DNA of 36,669 bases, from contig NZ_MLQR01000001.1 in NCBI RefSeq assembly GCF_001866005.1, forward strand, positions 152,191 to 188,859. The letters are read 5' to 3'. The notes below the pieces were generated by a model. That model saw only the letters and a program-made list of their open reading frames with translations. It ran no database searches and was not told the origin of the DNA. Origin of the DNA: Anaerobacillus alkalilacustris. GTDB taxonomy: Bacteria; Bacillota; Bacilli; Bacillales; Anaerobacillaceae. Shown here piece by piece: positions 27,809-36,669 of this stretch (position 1 is the stretch's first letter; the number at the start of each line of letters is the position of its first letter). The translations under genes were made by a program, and so were the position numbers.

Positions 27809-30800
27809 TTGATTGATGTAAACAATTTTGAATACATGAAAATTGGTCTTGCTTCACCAAATAAAATCCGATCGTGGTCTCGCGGAGAAGTAAAGAAACC
27901 AGAAACAATAAACTACCGTACGTTAAAACCAGAAAAAGATGGTCTTTTCTGTGAAAGAATTTTTGGGCCTACCAAAGACTGGGAATGTCATTGTGGGAAA
28001 TATAAACGCGTTCGTTACAAAGGTGTTGTTTGTGACCGTTGTGGAGTAGAAGTAACAAGAGCGAAAGTACGTCGTGAGCGTATGGGGCATATTGAGTTAG
28101 CTGCCCCTGTCTCACACATTTGGTACTTTAAAGGGATACCAAGCAGAATGGGTCTAGTTTTGGATATGTCACCAAGGTCATTAGAAGAGGTTATTTACTT
28201 TGCTTCCTACGTAGTGACTGATGCTGGAGAAACTCCTCTAGATACAAAGCAACTTCTTTCTGAAAAAGAGTATCGTACGTATCGTGAAAAATATGGAAAA
28301 GGCTTTACAGCACAAATGGGTGCAGAGGCAATTCGTAAACTATTATCAGATATTGACCTTGAAAAAGAAGTAGATTCTTTAAAAGAAGAATTAGTTACGG
28401 CTCAAGGTCAACGGCGTACAAGAGCCATCAAACGATTAGAGGTACTGGAGGCATTTAGAAACTCAGGTAACGATCCTTCTTGGATGATACTTGATGTTCT
28501 GCCTGTAATTCCACCAGAATTACGTCCTATGGTTCAGTTAGATGGTGGTCGTTTTGCAACGTCAGATTTAAACGATTTATATCGACGTGTAATTAATAGA
28601 AATAATCGTCTTAAGCGTTTATTAGATCTTGGGGCACCCAATATTATTGTTCAAAACGAAAAGCGCATGCTTCAAGAAGCAGTAGATGCTTTGATTGATA
28701 ATGGCCGTCGTGGTAGACCGGTTACAGGTCCAGGTAATAGACCGTTAAAGTCTTTATCACATATGCTAAAAGGTAAGCAAGGACGTTTCCGCCAAAACTT
28801 ACTTGGAAAACGTGTAGACTACTCAGGTCGTTCGGTAATCGTTGTAGGTCCACATCTACAAATGTATCAATGTGGTCTGCCGAAAGAAATGGCTCTAGAG
28901 TTATTTAAACCATTTGTAATGAAAGAGTTAGTAGCTCAAGGGATTGCTCATAACATTAAAAGTGCTAAGAGAAAAGTTGAGCGTGTTCAACCAGAAGTTT
29001 GGGATGTACTAGAAGAAGTAATTAGAGAGCATCCGGTTTTATTAAACCGTGCCCCAACACTTCACCGTCTAGGAATTCAGGCTTTTGAACCAACTCTAGT
29101 TGAAGGTAGAGCAATTAAGCTGCATCCGCTTGTTTGTACTGCTTATAACGCTGACTTTGACGGAGACCAAATGGCCGTTCACGTTCCGCTTTCTGCAGAA
29201 GCACAGGCAGAAGCTAGAATTTTAATGTTAGCAGCACAAAATATCTTAAATCCTAAAGATGGTAAACCAGTTGTTACACCATCACAGGATATGGTATTAG
29301 GTAACTATTATCTCACGTTAGAGAGAAAAGATGCTGTAGGTGAAGGAGCAATTTTTAAAGATACAAACGAGGCACTAATTGCTTATCAAAATGGCTATGT
29401 ACATTTACACAGTCGCGTAGCTATTCCGGTCGCATCGTTAAAGAAAACAACGTTCTCAGAAGACCAACAAGGGCAACTATTATTGACTTCAGTTGGGAAA
29501 TTAATCTTTAATGAAATATTACCTGAAACGTTCCCGTATATTAATGAGCCGTCAATGACAAATCTTCAGGTAGCAACGCCTGAAAAATACATTGTTCCTC
29601 TAAGCTCAAATGTAAAGGGAATCTTCCAGGAAAGAGACGTTGTGTCTCCGTTTAAGAAAGGTTTCTTAGGTAACGTCATTGCAGAAGTATTTAAAATCTT
29701 TAAAATTTCTGAGACATCAAAAATGCTTGATAGAATGAAAGCATTAGGATTTAAATACTCAACAAAAGCGGGTATTACGGTTGGTGTTGCAGACATTGTC
29801 GTATTACCAGAAAAGAAAGAGATATTAGCGGAAGCAGAATTAAAAGTAGACAGAGTTGTAAAACAATTCCGTCGTGGTTTAATCACGGAAGAAGAAAGAT
29901 ATGACCGAGTTATCTCTATTTGGAGTGCGTCAAAAGATGTTATTCAAGATAAGTTAATGGGAACGCTTGACCACCTAAACCCTATCTTTATGATGAGTGA
30001 CTCTGGTGCCCGTGGTAACGCATCGAACTTTACGCAGCTTGCGGGTATGCGTGGATTAATGGCTAACCCGTCAGGTCGTATCATTGAGTTACCGATTAAA
30101 TCAAGTTTCCGTGAAGGTTTAACTGTATTAGAGTACTTTATCTCTACTCACGGTGCTCGTAAGGGTCTAGCGGATACAGCGTTAAAGACAGCTGACTCAG
30201 GTTACTTAACTCGTCGTCTAGTTGATGTAGCTCAAGATGTTATCGTTCGTGATGATGATTGTGGTACAGATAGAGGACTTAAGGTTGCTGCTATTCGAGA
30301 AGGAACAGAGATTATAGAAAGCTTATACGATCGTCTCGTTGGTCGTGTAGTATTCAAAACGGTTTACCATCCAGAAACAAATGAGTTAATCATTAATAAA
30401 AATGAATTAATTACAGAAGACCTTGCGAAAGAAATTGGTGATGCAGGTATTGAAGAAGTAACGATTCGCTCTGCATTTACATGTGACACTAGACATGGTG
30501 TGTGTAAGGCGTGTTATGGACGTAATTTAGCGACAGGTTCTGACGTTGAAGTAGGGGAAGCTGTAGGAATTATTGCTGCCCAATCTATCGGAGAACCTGG
30601 AACACAGCTTACAATGCGTACATTCCATACAGGTGGGGTAGCAGGAGACGATATCACTCAAGGTTTACCGCGTATTCAGGAGTTATTTGAAGCGCGTAAC
30701 CCTAAAGGTCAAGCGGTTATATCAGAAGTCGACGGTAAAGTTATTGATGTATCAGATGCTACTGAAAAGCGTGAAGTTACTGTTCAAGGAGAGATTGAAA

Positions 30801-31435
30801 CAAGAAACTATCCAATTCCTTACGGTGCTAGAATCAAAGTAACTGTTGGGCAAGAAGTAATTGCTGGTGAAGTTTTAACAGAAGGTTCAATTGACCCTAA
30901 AGAACTATTAAAGGTTTCGGGTATTAATGGAGTACAAGAATACTTGTTACGAGAAGTTCAAAAAGTTTACCGTATGCAAGGGGTAGAGATTGGCGATAAG
31001 CACGTAGAGGTAATGGTACGTCAAATGCTTAGAAAAGTTAGAGTATTAGATGCTGGTGATACAGATGTTTTACCTGGCTCATTAATTGAGATCCCACAAT
31101 TTAATGATGCCAATAAGAAAGTTCTAATTGATGGTGGTCAACCTGCTACAGGTCGCCCAGTACTTTTAGGTATTACAAAAGCATCCTTAGAAACAGACTC
31201 ATTCTTATCTGCAGCATCGTTCCAAGAAACAACACGTGTACTTACAGATGCAGCTATTAAAGGTAAACGTGACGAGTTACTAGGTCTGAAAGAAAATGTA
31301 ATTATTGGTAAGTTAGTTCCTGCTGGTACAGGAATGACTCGTTACCGTAATATCGACCTTAAGCTTGAAGGTCAAGATGACCTAATAGATCTAGAAGTAG
31401 AAGAGAATGAAAAAGAAATTGTACTTCATGACTAA
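27809..31435 (+). CDS. rpoC: RNA polymerase beta' subunit
   Basis: The 1208-residue subunit has the N-terminal zinc ribbon (C60, C62, C75, C78) in the clamp. The catalytic NADFDGDQ (447-454) positions three magnesium-binding aspartates, D449, D451 and D453. The bridge helix and trigger-loop segments ([29 protein letters not shown]) and the second zinc site ([14 protein letters not shown]) are all present. It starts at TTG 27809 behind AAGGGAGGTTGA. It forms one unit with rpoB. A new promoter begins seven bases after its stop. Confidence 0.98.
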   Translation: MIDVNNFEYMKIGLASPNKIRSWSRGEVKKPETINYRTLKPEKDGLFCERIFGPTKDWECHCGKYKRVRYKGVVCDRCGVEVTRAKVRRERMGHIELAAPVSHIWYFKGIPSRMGLVLDMSPRSLEEVIYFASYVVTDAGETPLDTKQLLSEKEYRTYREKYGKGFTAQMGAEAIRKLLSDIDLEKEVDSLKEELVTAQGQRRTRAIKRLEVLEAFRNSGNDPSWMILDVLPVIPPELRPMVQLDGGRFATSDLNDLYRRVINRNNRLKRLLDLGAPNIIVQNEKRMLQEAVDALIDNGRRGRPVTGPGNRPLKSLSHMLKGKQGRFRQNLLGKRVDYSGRSVIVVGPHLQMYQCGLPKEMALELFKPFVMKELVAQGIAHNIKSAKRKVERVQPEVWDVLEEVIREHPVLLNRAPTLHRLGIQAFEPTLVEGRAIKLHPLVCTAYNADFDGDQMAVHVPLSAEAQAEARILMLAAQNILNPKDGKPVVTPSQDMVLGNYYLTLERKDAVGEGAIFKDTNEALIAYQNGYVHLHSRVAIPVASLKKTTFSEDQQGQLLLTSVGKLIFNEILPETFPYINEPSMTNLQVATPEKYIVPLSSNVKGIFQERDVVSPFKKGFLGNVIAEVFKIFKISETSKMLDRMKALGFKYSTKAGITVGVADIVVLPEKKEILAEAELKVDRVVKQFRRGLITEEERYDRVISIWSASKDVIQDKLMGTLDHLNPIFMMSDSGARGNASNFTQLAGMRGLMANPSGRIIELPIKSSFREGLTVLEYFISTHGARKGLADTALKTADSGYLTRRLVDVAQDVIVRDDDCGTDRGLKVAAIREGTEIIESLYDRLVGRVVFKTVYHPETNELIINKNELITEDLAKEIGDAGIEEVTIRSAFTCDTRHGVCKACYGRNLATGSDVEVGEAVGIIAAQSIGEPGTQLTMRTFHTGGVAGDDITQGLPRIQELFEARNPKGQAVISEVDGKVIDVSDATEKREVTVQGEIETRNYPIPYGARIKVTVGQEVIAGEVLTEGSIDPKELLKVSGINGVQEYLLREVQKVYRMQGVEIGDKHVEVMVRQMLRKVRVLDAGDTDVLPGSLIEIPQFNDANKKVLIDGGQPATGRPVLLGITKASLETDSFLSAASFQETTRVLTDAAIKGKRDELLGLKENVIIGKLVPAGTGMTRYRNIDLKLEGQDDLIDLEVEENEKEIVLHD

Positions 31436-31441
31436 GATAGG

Positions 31442-31470
31442 TTGACATTAGCGCGCAAGGATGATACTAT
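31442..31470 (+). promoter_or_regulatory. SigA promoter of the str operon
   Basis: TTGACA (31442-31447), a 17-nt spacer and TACTAT (31465-31470) preceded by a TG extension lie between rpoC and rplGB. It would drive rplGB-rpsL-rpsG-fusA. Confidence 0.7.
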
Positions 31471-31513
31471 GTCTAAGTGCGTCAAAGACACCTGATACTT
31501 TGGAGGATGAACA

Positions 31514-31762
31514 ATGTCTTATGAAAAAGTAGCGCAGGCTAAAGAAAAAGTAATTGGCACGAAACAAACCTTAAAAGCTTTAGAGGATGGGATTGTTAAA
31601 GAACTCTATATTGCAACAGATGCTGATTATAAAGTTATTTATAAAGCAATTGCATTAGCGGAGAAAAAGGATGTCCCTACCATAAAAGTTCAATCCATGA
31701 AAAAGCTTGGAAAAGCTTGTGGAATTGATGTTTCAGCAGCCACTGTAGCGATAATAAAGTAA
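31514..31762 (+). CDS. rplGB: L7Ae/L30e family K-turn binding protein (YbxF)
   Basis: The 82-residue protein has the compact L7Ae fold: GTKQTLKALEDGIVKELYIATDAD, with GTKQT the RNA-contacting start of helix 2, and VQSMKKLGKACGIDVSAATVAII near the end (given by its landmarks). B. subtilis YbxF binds kink-turn RNA, but its cellular target is not clear. ATG 31514 follows TTTGGAGGATG. It keeps its standard place before rpsL. Confidence 0.94.
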   Translation: MSYEKVAQAKEKVIGTKQTLKALEDGIVKELYIATDADYKVIYKAIALAEKKDVPTIKVQSMKKLGKACGIDVSAATVAIIK

Positions 31763-31764
31763 AT

Positions 31765-31839
31765 ACGTTTTTGCTGAAGGGATAATCCTTTGGCAAAAAC
31801 GTTGCTTTTGGGAAAAAATGAACCACCTGGCTCAGTGGT
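31765..31839 (+). promoter_or_regulatory. hairpins in the rplGB-rpsL gap
   Basis: ACGTTTTTGC (31765-31774) pairs perfectly with GCAAAAACGT (31793-31802). A TG/TG internal loop and an inner AAGG/CCTT stem extend it, and TGCTTTT follows. A second stem, ACCAC (31822-31826) with GTGGT (31835-31839), lies nearer rpsL. The first resembles a weak terminator and could reduce read-through into rpsL. The regulator, if any, is unknown. Confidence 0.55.
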
Positions 31840-31871
31840 CTTAGTAAATGTTTTAGAAAGGAGGAAAATAA

Positions 31872-32294
<423 letters not shown>

Positions 32295-32339
32295 TAGCAA
32301 ACAAAAAAATATGTTTAAGTATTGAAAGGAGGGGAAATA

Positions 32340-32810
32340 ATGCCTCGTAAAGGACCTGTAGCTCGTAGAGATGTATTACCTGATCCACTTTATAATTCAA
32401 AATTAGTAACTCGTCTAATTAACCGTATCATGGTTGATGGGAAAAGAGGAGTAGCACAAACAATTTTATATAAAGCTTTTGATTTAGTTCAAGAACGTAC
32501 TGGTAATGATCCAATGGAAGTTTTTGAGCAAGCTCTTAAAAACATTATGCCAGTTCTTGAAGTTAAAGCTCGTCGTGTTGGTGGTGCAAACTATCAAGTA
32601 CCGATCGAAGTTAAGCCTGAGCGTCGTACGACGTTAGGACTTCGTTGGTTAGTAAACTACTCTCGCCTTCGTGGAGAGAAAACGATGGAAGAGCGTTTAG
32701 CTAACGAAATCATGGATGCTGCGAATAACACTGGAGCATCTGTTAAAAAGCGTGAGGACACTCACAAGATGGCTGAAGCGAACAAAGCCTTCGCTCACTA
32801 TCGTTGGTAG
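32340..32810 (+). CDS. rpsG: ribosomal protein uS7
   Basis: The 156-residue S7 has the expected length and the family segments [32 protein letters not shown] and [10 protein letters not shown]. It initiates assembly of the 30S head and contacts E-site tRNA. ATG 32340 follows AAAGGAGGGG; the frame extends upstream but only into that site. In E. coli S7 represses the str mRNA; no such site was identified here. Confidence 0.98.
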   Translation: MPRKGPVARRDVLPDPLYNSKLVTRLINRIMVDGKRGVAQTILYKAFDLVQERTGNDPMEVFEQALKNIMPVLEVKARRVGGANYQVPIEVKPERRTTLGLRWLVNYSRLRGEKTMEERLANEIMDAANNTGASVKKREDTHKMAEANKAFAHYRW

Positions 32811-32837
32811 GATTAAACGAACTAATAATCATTTCTT

Positions 32838-32905
32838 TATAGCATGAAGTCAGACAGACGTTTAGTTTCGCGCTAAACGTCTAAAGTCAGGCTTGTTACG
32901 CTATA
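32838..32905 (+). promoter_or_regulatory. nested hairpin in the rpsG-fusA gap
   Basis: A perfect 10-bp stem, AGACGTTTAG (32856-32865) with CTAAACGTCT (32873-32882), has a seven-base loop. It is enclosed by an outer TATAGC (32838-32843) with GCTATA (32900-32905). AAGTCAG occurs on both sides between the stems. There is no T tract, so it is probably a leader structure or processing site rather than a terminator. Confidence 0.55.
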
Positions 32906-32949
32906 TAGAGAAAAAATAACTTTCAACACTAGGAAGGAGAAAGAAACCT

Positions 32950-35028
32950 ATGGCAAGAGAGTTCTCCTTAGAAAAGACACGTAATATCGGTATCATGGCT
33001 CACATTGATGCTGGTAAAACAACTTGTACAGAGCGTATTCTTTTCTATACTGGCCGTATCCATAAAATTGGTGAAACTCATGAAGGAGCTTCACAAATGG
33101 ACTGGATGGAGCAAGAGCAAGAGCGTGGTATTACAATCACATCTGCTGCAACGACTGCTCAATGGAAAGGTCACCGTATCAATATTATCGATACACCAGG
33201 ACACGTAGACTTTACAGTTGAAGTTGAGCGTTCATTACGTGTACTTGATGGTGCAGTTGGTGTTTTAGATGCACAGTCAGGTGTTGAACCTCAAACAGAA
33301 ACTGTTTGGCGTCAGGCTACTACATATGGTGTTCCTCGTGTAGTTTTCGTAAATAAAATGGACAAAATCGGTGCAGATTTCTTGTATTCAGTTAGTACAT
33401 TGCATGATCGTTTAGGTGCAAATGCACATCCGATCCAATTACCAATTGGTGCTGAAGATCAATTCGAAGGAATTATCGATCTTGTTGAAAATTGTGCGTA
33501 TTTCTATGAAGATGACCTTGGTACACGTACGGATGCAAAAGAAATTCCGGACGAGTATAAGGAACAAGCTGAAGAGTGGCGTACAAAGTTAATCGAAGCT
33601 GCTGCAGAACAAGATGAAGAATTAATGATGAAATATCTTGAAGGGGAAGAAATCACGAAAGAAGAGCTTAAAGCGGCTATCCGTCAAGCTACTACAAATG
33701 TTGAGTTCTATCCTGTATTATGTGGATCAGCTTTTAAAAACAAAGGTGTTCAGTTATTACTAGATGCTGTACTTGATTATCTTCCAGCTCCGACTGATGT
33801 ACCAGCAATTAAAGGTACTTTACCAGATTCGGATGAAGAAGTTTCACGTGAATCTAGTGATGATGCTCCATTTTCGGCACTTGCGTTTAAAGTAATGACA
33901 GACCCTTATGTAGGGAAACTTACATTCTTCCGTGTTTACTCAGGTACAGTAAAATCTGGTTCATATGTAGTTAACTCAACAAAAGGTAAGCGTGAAAGAA
34001 TGGGTCGTATCCTTCAAATGCACGCTAACTCACGCGAAGAAATCTCTATTGTATATGCTGGAGATATTGCTGCTGGTGTTGGTCTTAAAGATACAACAAC
34101 TGGTGACACACTTTGTGATGAAAAAAATCAAGTTATTTTAGAGTCAATGCAATTCCCTGAGCCAGTTATTTCATTATCAGTAGAACCGAAGTCAAAAGCG
34201 GACCAAGATAAAATGGGTATGGCTCTTTCAAAATTAGCTGAAGAAGATCCAACGTTTAAAACTCACACTGACGAAGAAACTGGACAAACAATCATTGCTG
34301 GTATGGGTGAGCTTCACTTAGATATCATCGTAGATCGTATGCGCCGTGAATTCAAAGTAGAAGCAAATGTTGGTGCTCCTCAGGTTGCTTACCGTGAAAC
34401 AATCCGTAAAGCGGCTAAAGTTGAAGGTAAGTTCGTACGTCAGTCTGGTGGACGTGGACAATATGGTCACGTATGGATCGAGTTCTCTCCACTTGAAGAG
34501 GGCGAAGGTTTTGTCTTTGAAAACAAAATCGTTGGTGGTGTAGTACCACGTGAATATGTACCTGCTGTTGAAGCTGGTATTAAAGAATCAATGCAAAATG
34601 GTATGCTTGCAGGTTATCCATTATTAGACCTTAAAGCTACTATATTTGATGGTTCTTACCATGATGTTGACTCTAACGAAATGGCGTTTAAAATTGCCGG
34701 ATCTATGGCTCTGAAGAACGCGAAATCACATTGTGCTCCTGCAATTCTTGAGCCAATGATGAAAGTAGAAGTTGTAGTTCCAGAAGAGTATATGGGAGAT
34801 ATCATGGGAGACGTAACAAGCCGTCGTGGACGCGTTGAAGGAATGGAAGCTCGCGGTAATGCACAAGTAGTTCGTGCGATGGTTCCACTTTCTGAAATGT
34901 TTGGTTACGCAACTTCTCTACGTTCTCGTACTCAAGGACGTGGAACTTACTCAATGCACTTCGACCACTATGAAGAAGTACCAAAGAGTATTAGTGAAGA
35001 AATTATTAAAAAGCAAACAGGACAATAA
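32950..35028 (+). CDS. fusA: elongation factor G
   Basis: The 692-residue translocase GTPase has G1 AHIDAGKT (17-24), RGITI in switch I, DTPGH (81-85) with the catalytic histidine, and NKMD (135-138). Domains II-V follow, including the domain IV segment GGRGQYGHV. It moves tRNA and mRNA after peptide transfer and works with RRF in recycling. GGAAGGAGAAAG precedes ATG 32950. Expression is probably high, as part of the str operon. Confidence 0.98.
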   Translation: MAREFSLEKTRNIGIMAHIDAGKTTCTERILFYTGRIHKIGETHEGASQMDWMEQEQERGITITSAATTAQWKGHRINIIDTPGHVDFTVEVERSLRVLDGAVGVLDAQSGVEPQTETVWRQATTYGVPRVVFVNKMDKIGADFLYSVSTLHDRLGANAHPIQLPIGAEDQFEGIIDLVENCAYFYEDDLGTRTDAKEIPDEYKEQAEEWRTKLIEAAAEQDEELMMKYLEGEEITKEELKAAIRQATTNVEFYPVLCGSAFKNKGVQLLLDAVLDYLPAPTDVPAIKGTLPDSDEEVSRESSDDAPFSALAFKVMTDPYVGKLTFFRVYSGTVKSGSYVVNSTKGKRERMGRILQMHANSREEISIVYAGDIAAGVGLKDTTTGDTLCDEKNQVILESMQFPEPVISLSVEPKSKADQDKMGMALSKLAEEDPTFKTHTDEETGQTIIAGMGELHLDIIVDRMRREFKVEANVGAPQVAYRETIRKAAKVEGKFVRQSGGRGQYGHVWIEFSPLEEGEGFVFENKIVGGVVPREYVPAVEAGIKESMQNGMLAGYPLLDLKATIFDGSYHDVDSNEMAFKIAGSMALKNAKSHCAPAILEPMMKVEVVVPEEYMGDIMGDVTSRRGRVEGMEARGNAQVVRAMVPLSEMFGYATSLRSRTQGRGTYSMHFDHYEEVPKSISEEIIKKQTGQ

Positions 35029-35071
35029 TTAATTAACATTATTGTATCTGAGAGTAAAATGTTGTAAGCTA

Positions 35072-35099
35072 AGGAAGGTGATTTAAGGTCGCCTTTCCT
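35072..35099 (+). promoter_or_regulatory. hairpin in the fusA-tuf gap
   Basis: AGGAAGGTGA (35072-35081) pairs with TCGCCTTTCCT (35089-35099) with a single bulge and one G-U pair. No T run follows. It may affect processing or the fusA-tuf ratio. Confidence 0.4.
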
Positions 35100-35145
35100 A
35101 AATAATAAAAAATAATTCTCGTTTATTTTAAGGAGGAATTCCAAA

Positions 35146-36336
35146 ATGGCTAAAGAAAAATTCGACCGTTCGAAAACGCATGCTAACATTGGTACAATTG
35201 GACACGTTGACCATGGTAAAACTACATTAACTGCTGCTATCTCTACAGTTCTTCATAAGAAGTCTGGTAAAGGTACTGCTATGGCTTATGATCAAATCGA
35301 TGGTGCACCTGAAGAGCGTGAGCGTGGTATCACAATCTCAACTGCACACGTTGAGTATGAAACTGATTCTCGTCACTATGCACACGTTGACTGCCCAGGA
35401 CATGCTGACTACGTTAAGAACATGATCACTGGTGCTGCTCAAATGGACGGTGGTATCCTAGTAGTATCTGCTGCTGATGGCCCAATGCCACAAACTCGTG
35501 AGCACATCCTTTTATCTCGTCAAGTAGGTGTACCATACCTTGTTGTATTCATGAACAAGTGTGACATGGTTGACGACGAAGAGTTACTTGAGTTAGTAGA
35601 AATGGAAGTACGTGACCTTCTTTCTGAGTACGACTTCCCTGGTGATGATGTACCAGTAATCAAAGGTTCTGCTCTTAAAGCTCTTGAAGGAGACGCTGAG
35701 TGGGAAGCAAAAATCTTCGAACTTATGGATGCTGTAGATTCTTACATTCCAACACCACCTCGTGACACTGAAAAACCATTCATGATGCCAGTTGAGGACG
35801 TATTCTCAATCACTGGTCGTGGTACAGTTGCTACTGGACGTGTTGAGCGTGGAGTAGTTAAAGTTGGGGATGTAATTGAGATCCTTGGATTAGTTGAAGA
35901 GCCAAAATCAACAACTGTAACTGGAGTAGAAATGTTCCGTAAGCTTCTTGACTATGCTGAAGCTGGAGATAACATTGGTGCATTACTTCGTGGTGTATCT
36001 CGTGAAGAGATCCAACGTGGACAAGTACTTGCTAAGCCAGGTACTGTTAAAGCACACACTAAATTCAAATCAGAAGTTTACGTTCTTTCAAAAGAAGAGG
36101 GTGGACGTCACACTCCATTCTTCTCTAACTACCGTCCACAGTTCTACTTCCGTACAACTGACGTAACTGGAATTATCCAACTTCCAGAAGGCGTTGAGAT
36201 GGTAATGCCTGGAGATAACATTGAAATGACTGTTGAACTAATCGCTCCAATCGCAATCGAAGAAGGAACTAAGTTCTCTATTCGTGAAGGTGGCCGTACT
36301 GTAGGTGCTGGAGTAGTTGCAACTATCGTTGAGTAA
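35146..36336 (+). CDS. tuf: elongation factor Tu
   Basis: The 396-residue GTPase delivers aminoacyl-tRNA to the ribosome. G1 is GHVDHGKT (19-26), followed by [13 protein letters not shown] beginning at D82, and NKCD (137-140). Domains II and III are complete and end in [23 protein letters not shown] precedes ATG 35146. It is the last gene of the str cluster and has its own strong terminator. Bacillus normally has a single tuf gene. Confidence 0.98.
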   Translation: MAKEKFDRSKTHANIGTIGHVDHGKTTLTAAISTVLHKKSGKGTAMAYDQIDGAPEERERGITISTAHVEYETDSRHYAHVDCPGHADYVKNMITGAAQMDGGILVVSAADGPMPQTREHILLSRQVGVPYLVVFMNKCDMVDDEELLELVEMEVRDLLSEYDFPGDDVPVIKGSALKALEGDAEWEAKIFELMDAVDSYIPTPPRDTEKPFMMPVEDVFSITGRGTVATGRVERGVVKVGDVIEILGLVEEPKSTTVTGVEMFRKLLDYAEAGDNIGALLRGVSREEIQRGQVLAKPGTVKAHTKFKSEVYVLSKEEGGRHTPFFSNYRPQFYFRTTDVTGIIQLPEGVEMVMPGDNIEMTVELIAPIAIEEGTKFSIREGGRTVGAGVVATIVE

Positions 36337-36347
36337 TTTTGATTAAT

Positions 36348-36379
36348 AAAAAGGTAACCTTTCGGGGTTACCTTTTTTT
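36348..36379 (+). terminator. terminator of tuf
   Basis: The A-run plus GGTAACC (36353-36359) pairs with GGTTACC plus the T-run (36366-36379) across loop TTTCGG. It ends the str-tuf transcript. Confidence 0.94.
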
Positions 36380-36410
36380 GTATAGAATTTCGGAGATAGG
36401 GGGGATATGT

Positions 36411-36669
36411 GAAATAATGTAATCGTGTAATATATCGAGAAACAGTTTGAAAACGGTAAACGAATAGAGCGTAATCGAGTATGGTAAATAGGTGAAATCA
36501 GTATTAGGATACGTGAATAGAACGTAATCAAGTATGGTAAACAGGTGAAATCAGTATTAGGGTGCACGAATAGAGCGTAATCGAGTATGGTAAACCGAAG
36601 AAATCAGTATTAGGGTACGTAAATAGAACGTAATTGAGTATAGTAAACCGAGGAAATCAGTATTAGGGT
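36411..36669. repeat. 53-bp tandem repeat array, continuing past the window
   Basis: Copies beginning at 36462, 36515, 36568 and 36621 are spaced exactly 53 bases and read GAATAGAGCGTAATCGAGTA... GAAATCAGTATTAGGG with a few substitutions. A degenerate copy starts at 36411. The last copy is cut by the window end. Copies 1 and 3 share CGAATAGAGC, while 2 and 4 share ACGTRAATAGAAC. There are no unique spacers between copies and the period is not a multiple of three, so this is neither CRISPR nor coding. No gene is seen between the tuf terminator and the end. Confidence 0.92.

Noticed and set aside
31775..31792. Kink-turn in the rplGB-rpsL hairpin as a YbxF target
   Set aside because: The internal loop is a symmetric TG/TG; the three-base bulge and tandem G-A pairs of a kink-turn are missing.
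36343..36567. 74-codon reading frame on the - strand over the tandem repeat
   Set aside because: The period of 53 shifts frame at each copy, so the frame has no repeated protein structure; it has no ribosome-binding site and overlaps the tuf terminator.
36411..36669. Possible CRISPR array
   Set aside because: Copies follow each other without unique spacers at a constant 53-base period, the copies vary along their length, and no cas genes are near. It is a tandem repeat.

Overview
The window is a low-GC Bacillota chromosome segment, almost certainly Bacillaceae. Nearly every protein reads as an ortholog of the Bacillus subtilis gene in the same order, from the end of an rRNA operon through ctsR-mcsA-mcsB-clpC, radA, disA, yacL, ispD-ispF, gltX, cysE-cysS, mrnC-rlmB-rae1, sigH, rpmG-secE-nusG, rplK-rplA, rplJ-rplL, ybxB, rpoB-rpoC, rplGB, rpsL-rpsG-fusA and tuf. 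All genes lie on the + strand. The genus cannot be fixed from the sequence alone. There are no tRNAs, CRISPR arrays, prophage genes or intact insertion sequences.

Layout. (1) Bases 1-250: end of an rRNA operon (23S-5S spacer, 5S rRNA, terminator). (2) 251-1695: an accessory stretch with a 35-bp-spaced direct repeat, a cluster of hairpins and an mgtC/sapB-type membrane protein gene that does not belong to the usual gene order. (3) 1737-6413: the class III heat-shock operon with a SigA promoter, CtsR operator and strong terminator. (4) 6608-11623: DNA repair and c-di-AMP synthesis (radA-disA), a PIN/TRAM membrane protein (yacL), and two MEP isoprenoid genes (ispDF). (5) 11708-17557: gltX, a cysteine T-box, cysE-cysS, then three RNA-processing or modification genes. 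(6) 17562-18460: sigH. (7) 18712-22780: rpmG, secE, nusG and the two ribosomal-protein units L11-L1 and L10-L7/L12 with their RNA leaders. (8) 23053-31435: ybxB and the RNA polymerase beta and beta' genes. (9) 31442-36379: the str operon (L7Ae-like protein, S12, S7, EF-G) and EF-Tu. (10) 36411 to the end: the start of a 53-bp tandem repeat array that runs out of the window.

The protein-coding content is ordinary core genome. The material worth a second look is between genes: a duplicated hairpin motif upstream of rplK and rplA that looks like an L1 autoregulatory site, with a dispersed-repeat element inserted between the two genes; competing pairings in the nusG leader; hairpins in the rplK-rplA, rplGB-rpsL and rpsG-fusA gaps; a 574-base rpoB upstream region with a near-identical 13-mer repeat; the hairpin cluster before mgtC; and the 53-bp tandem array after tuf. 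I found no convincing new multi-gene system.
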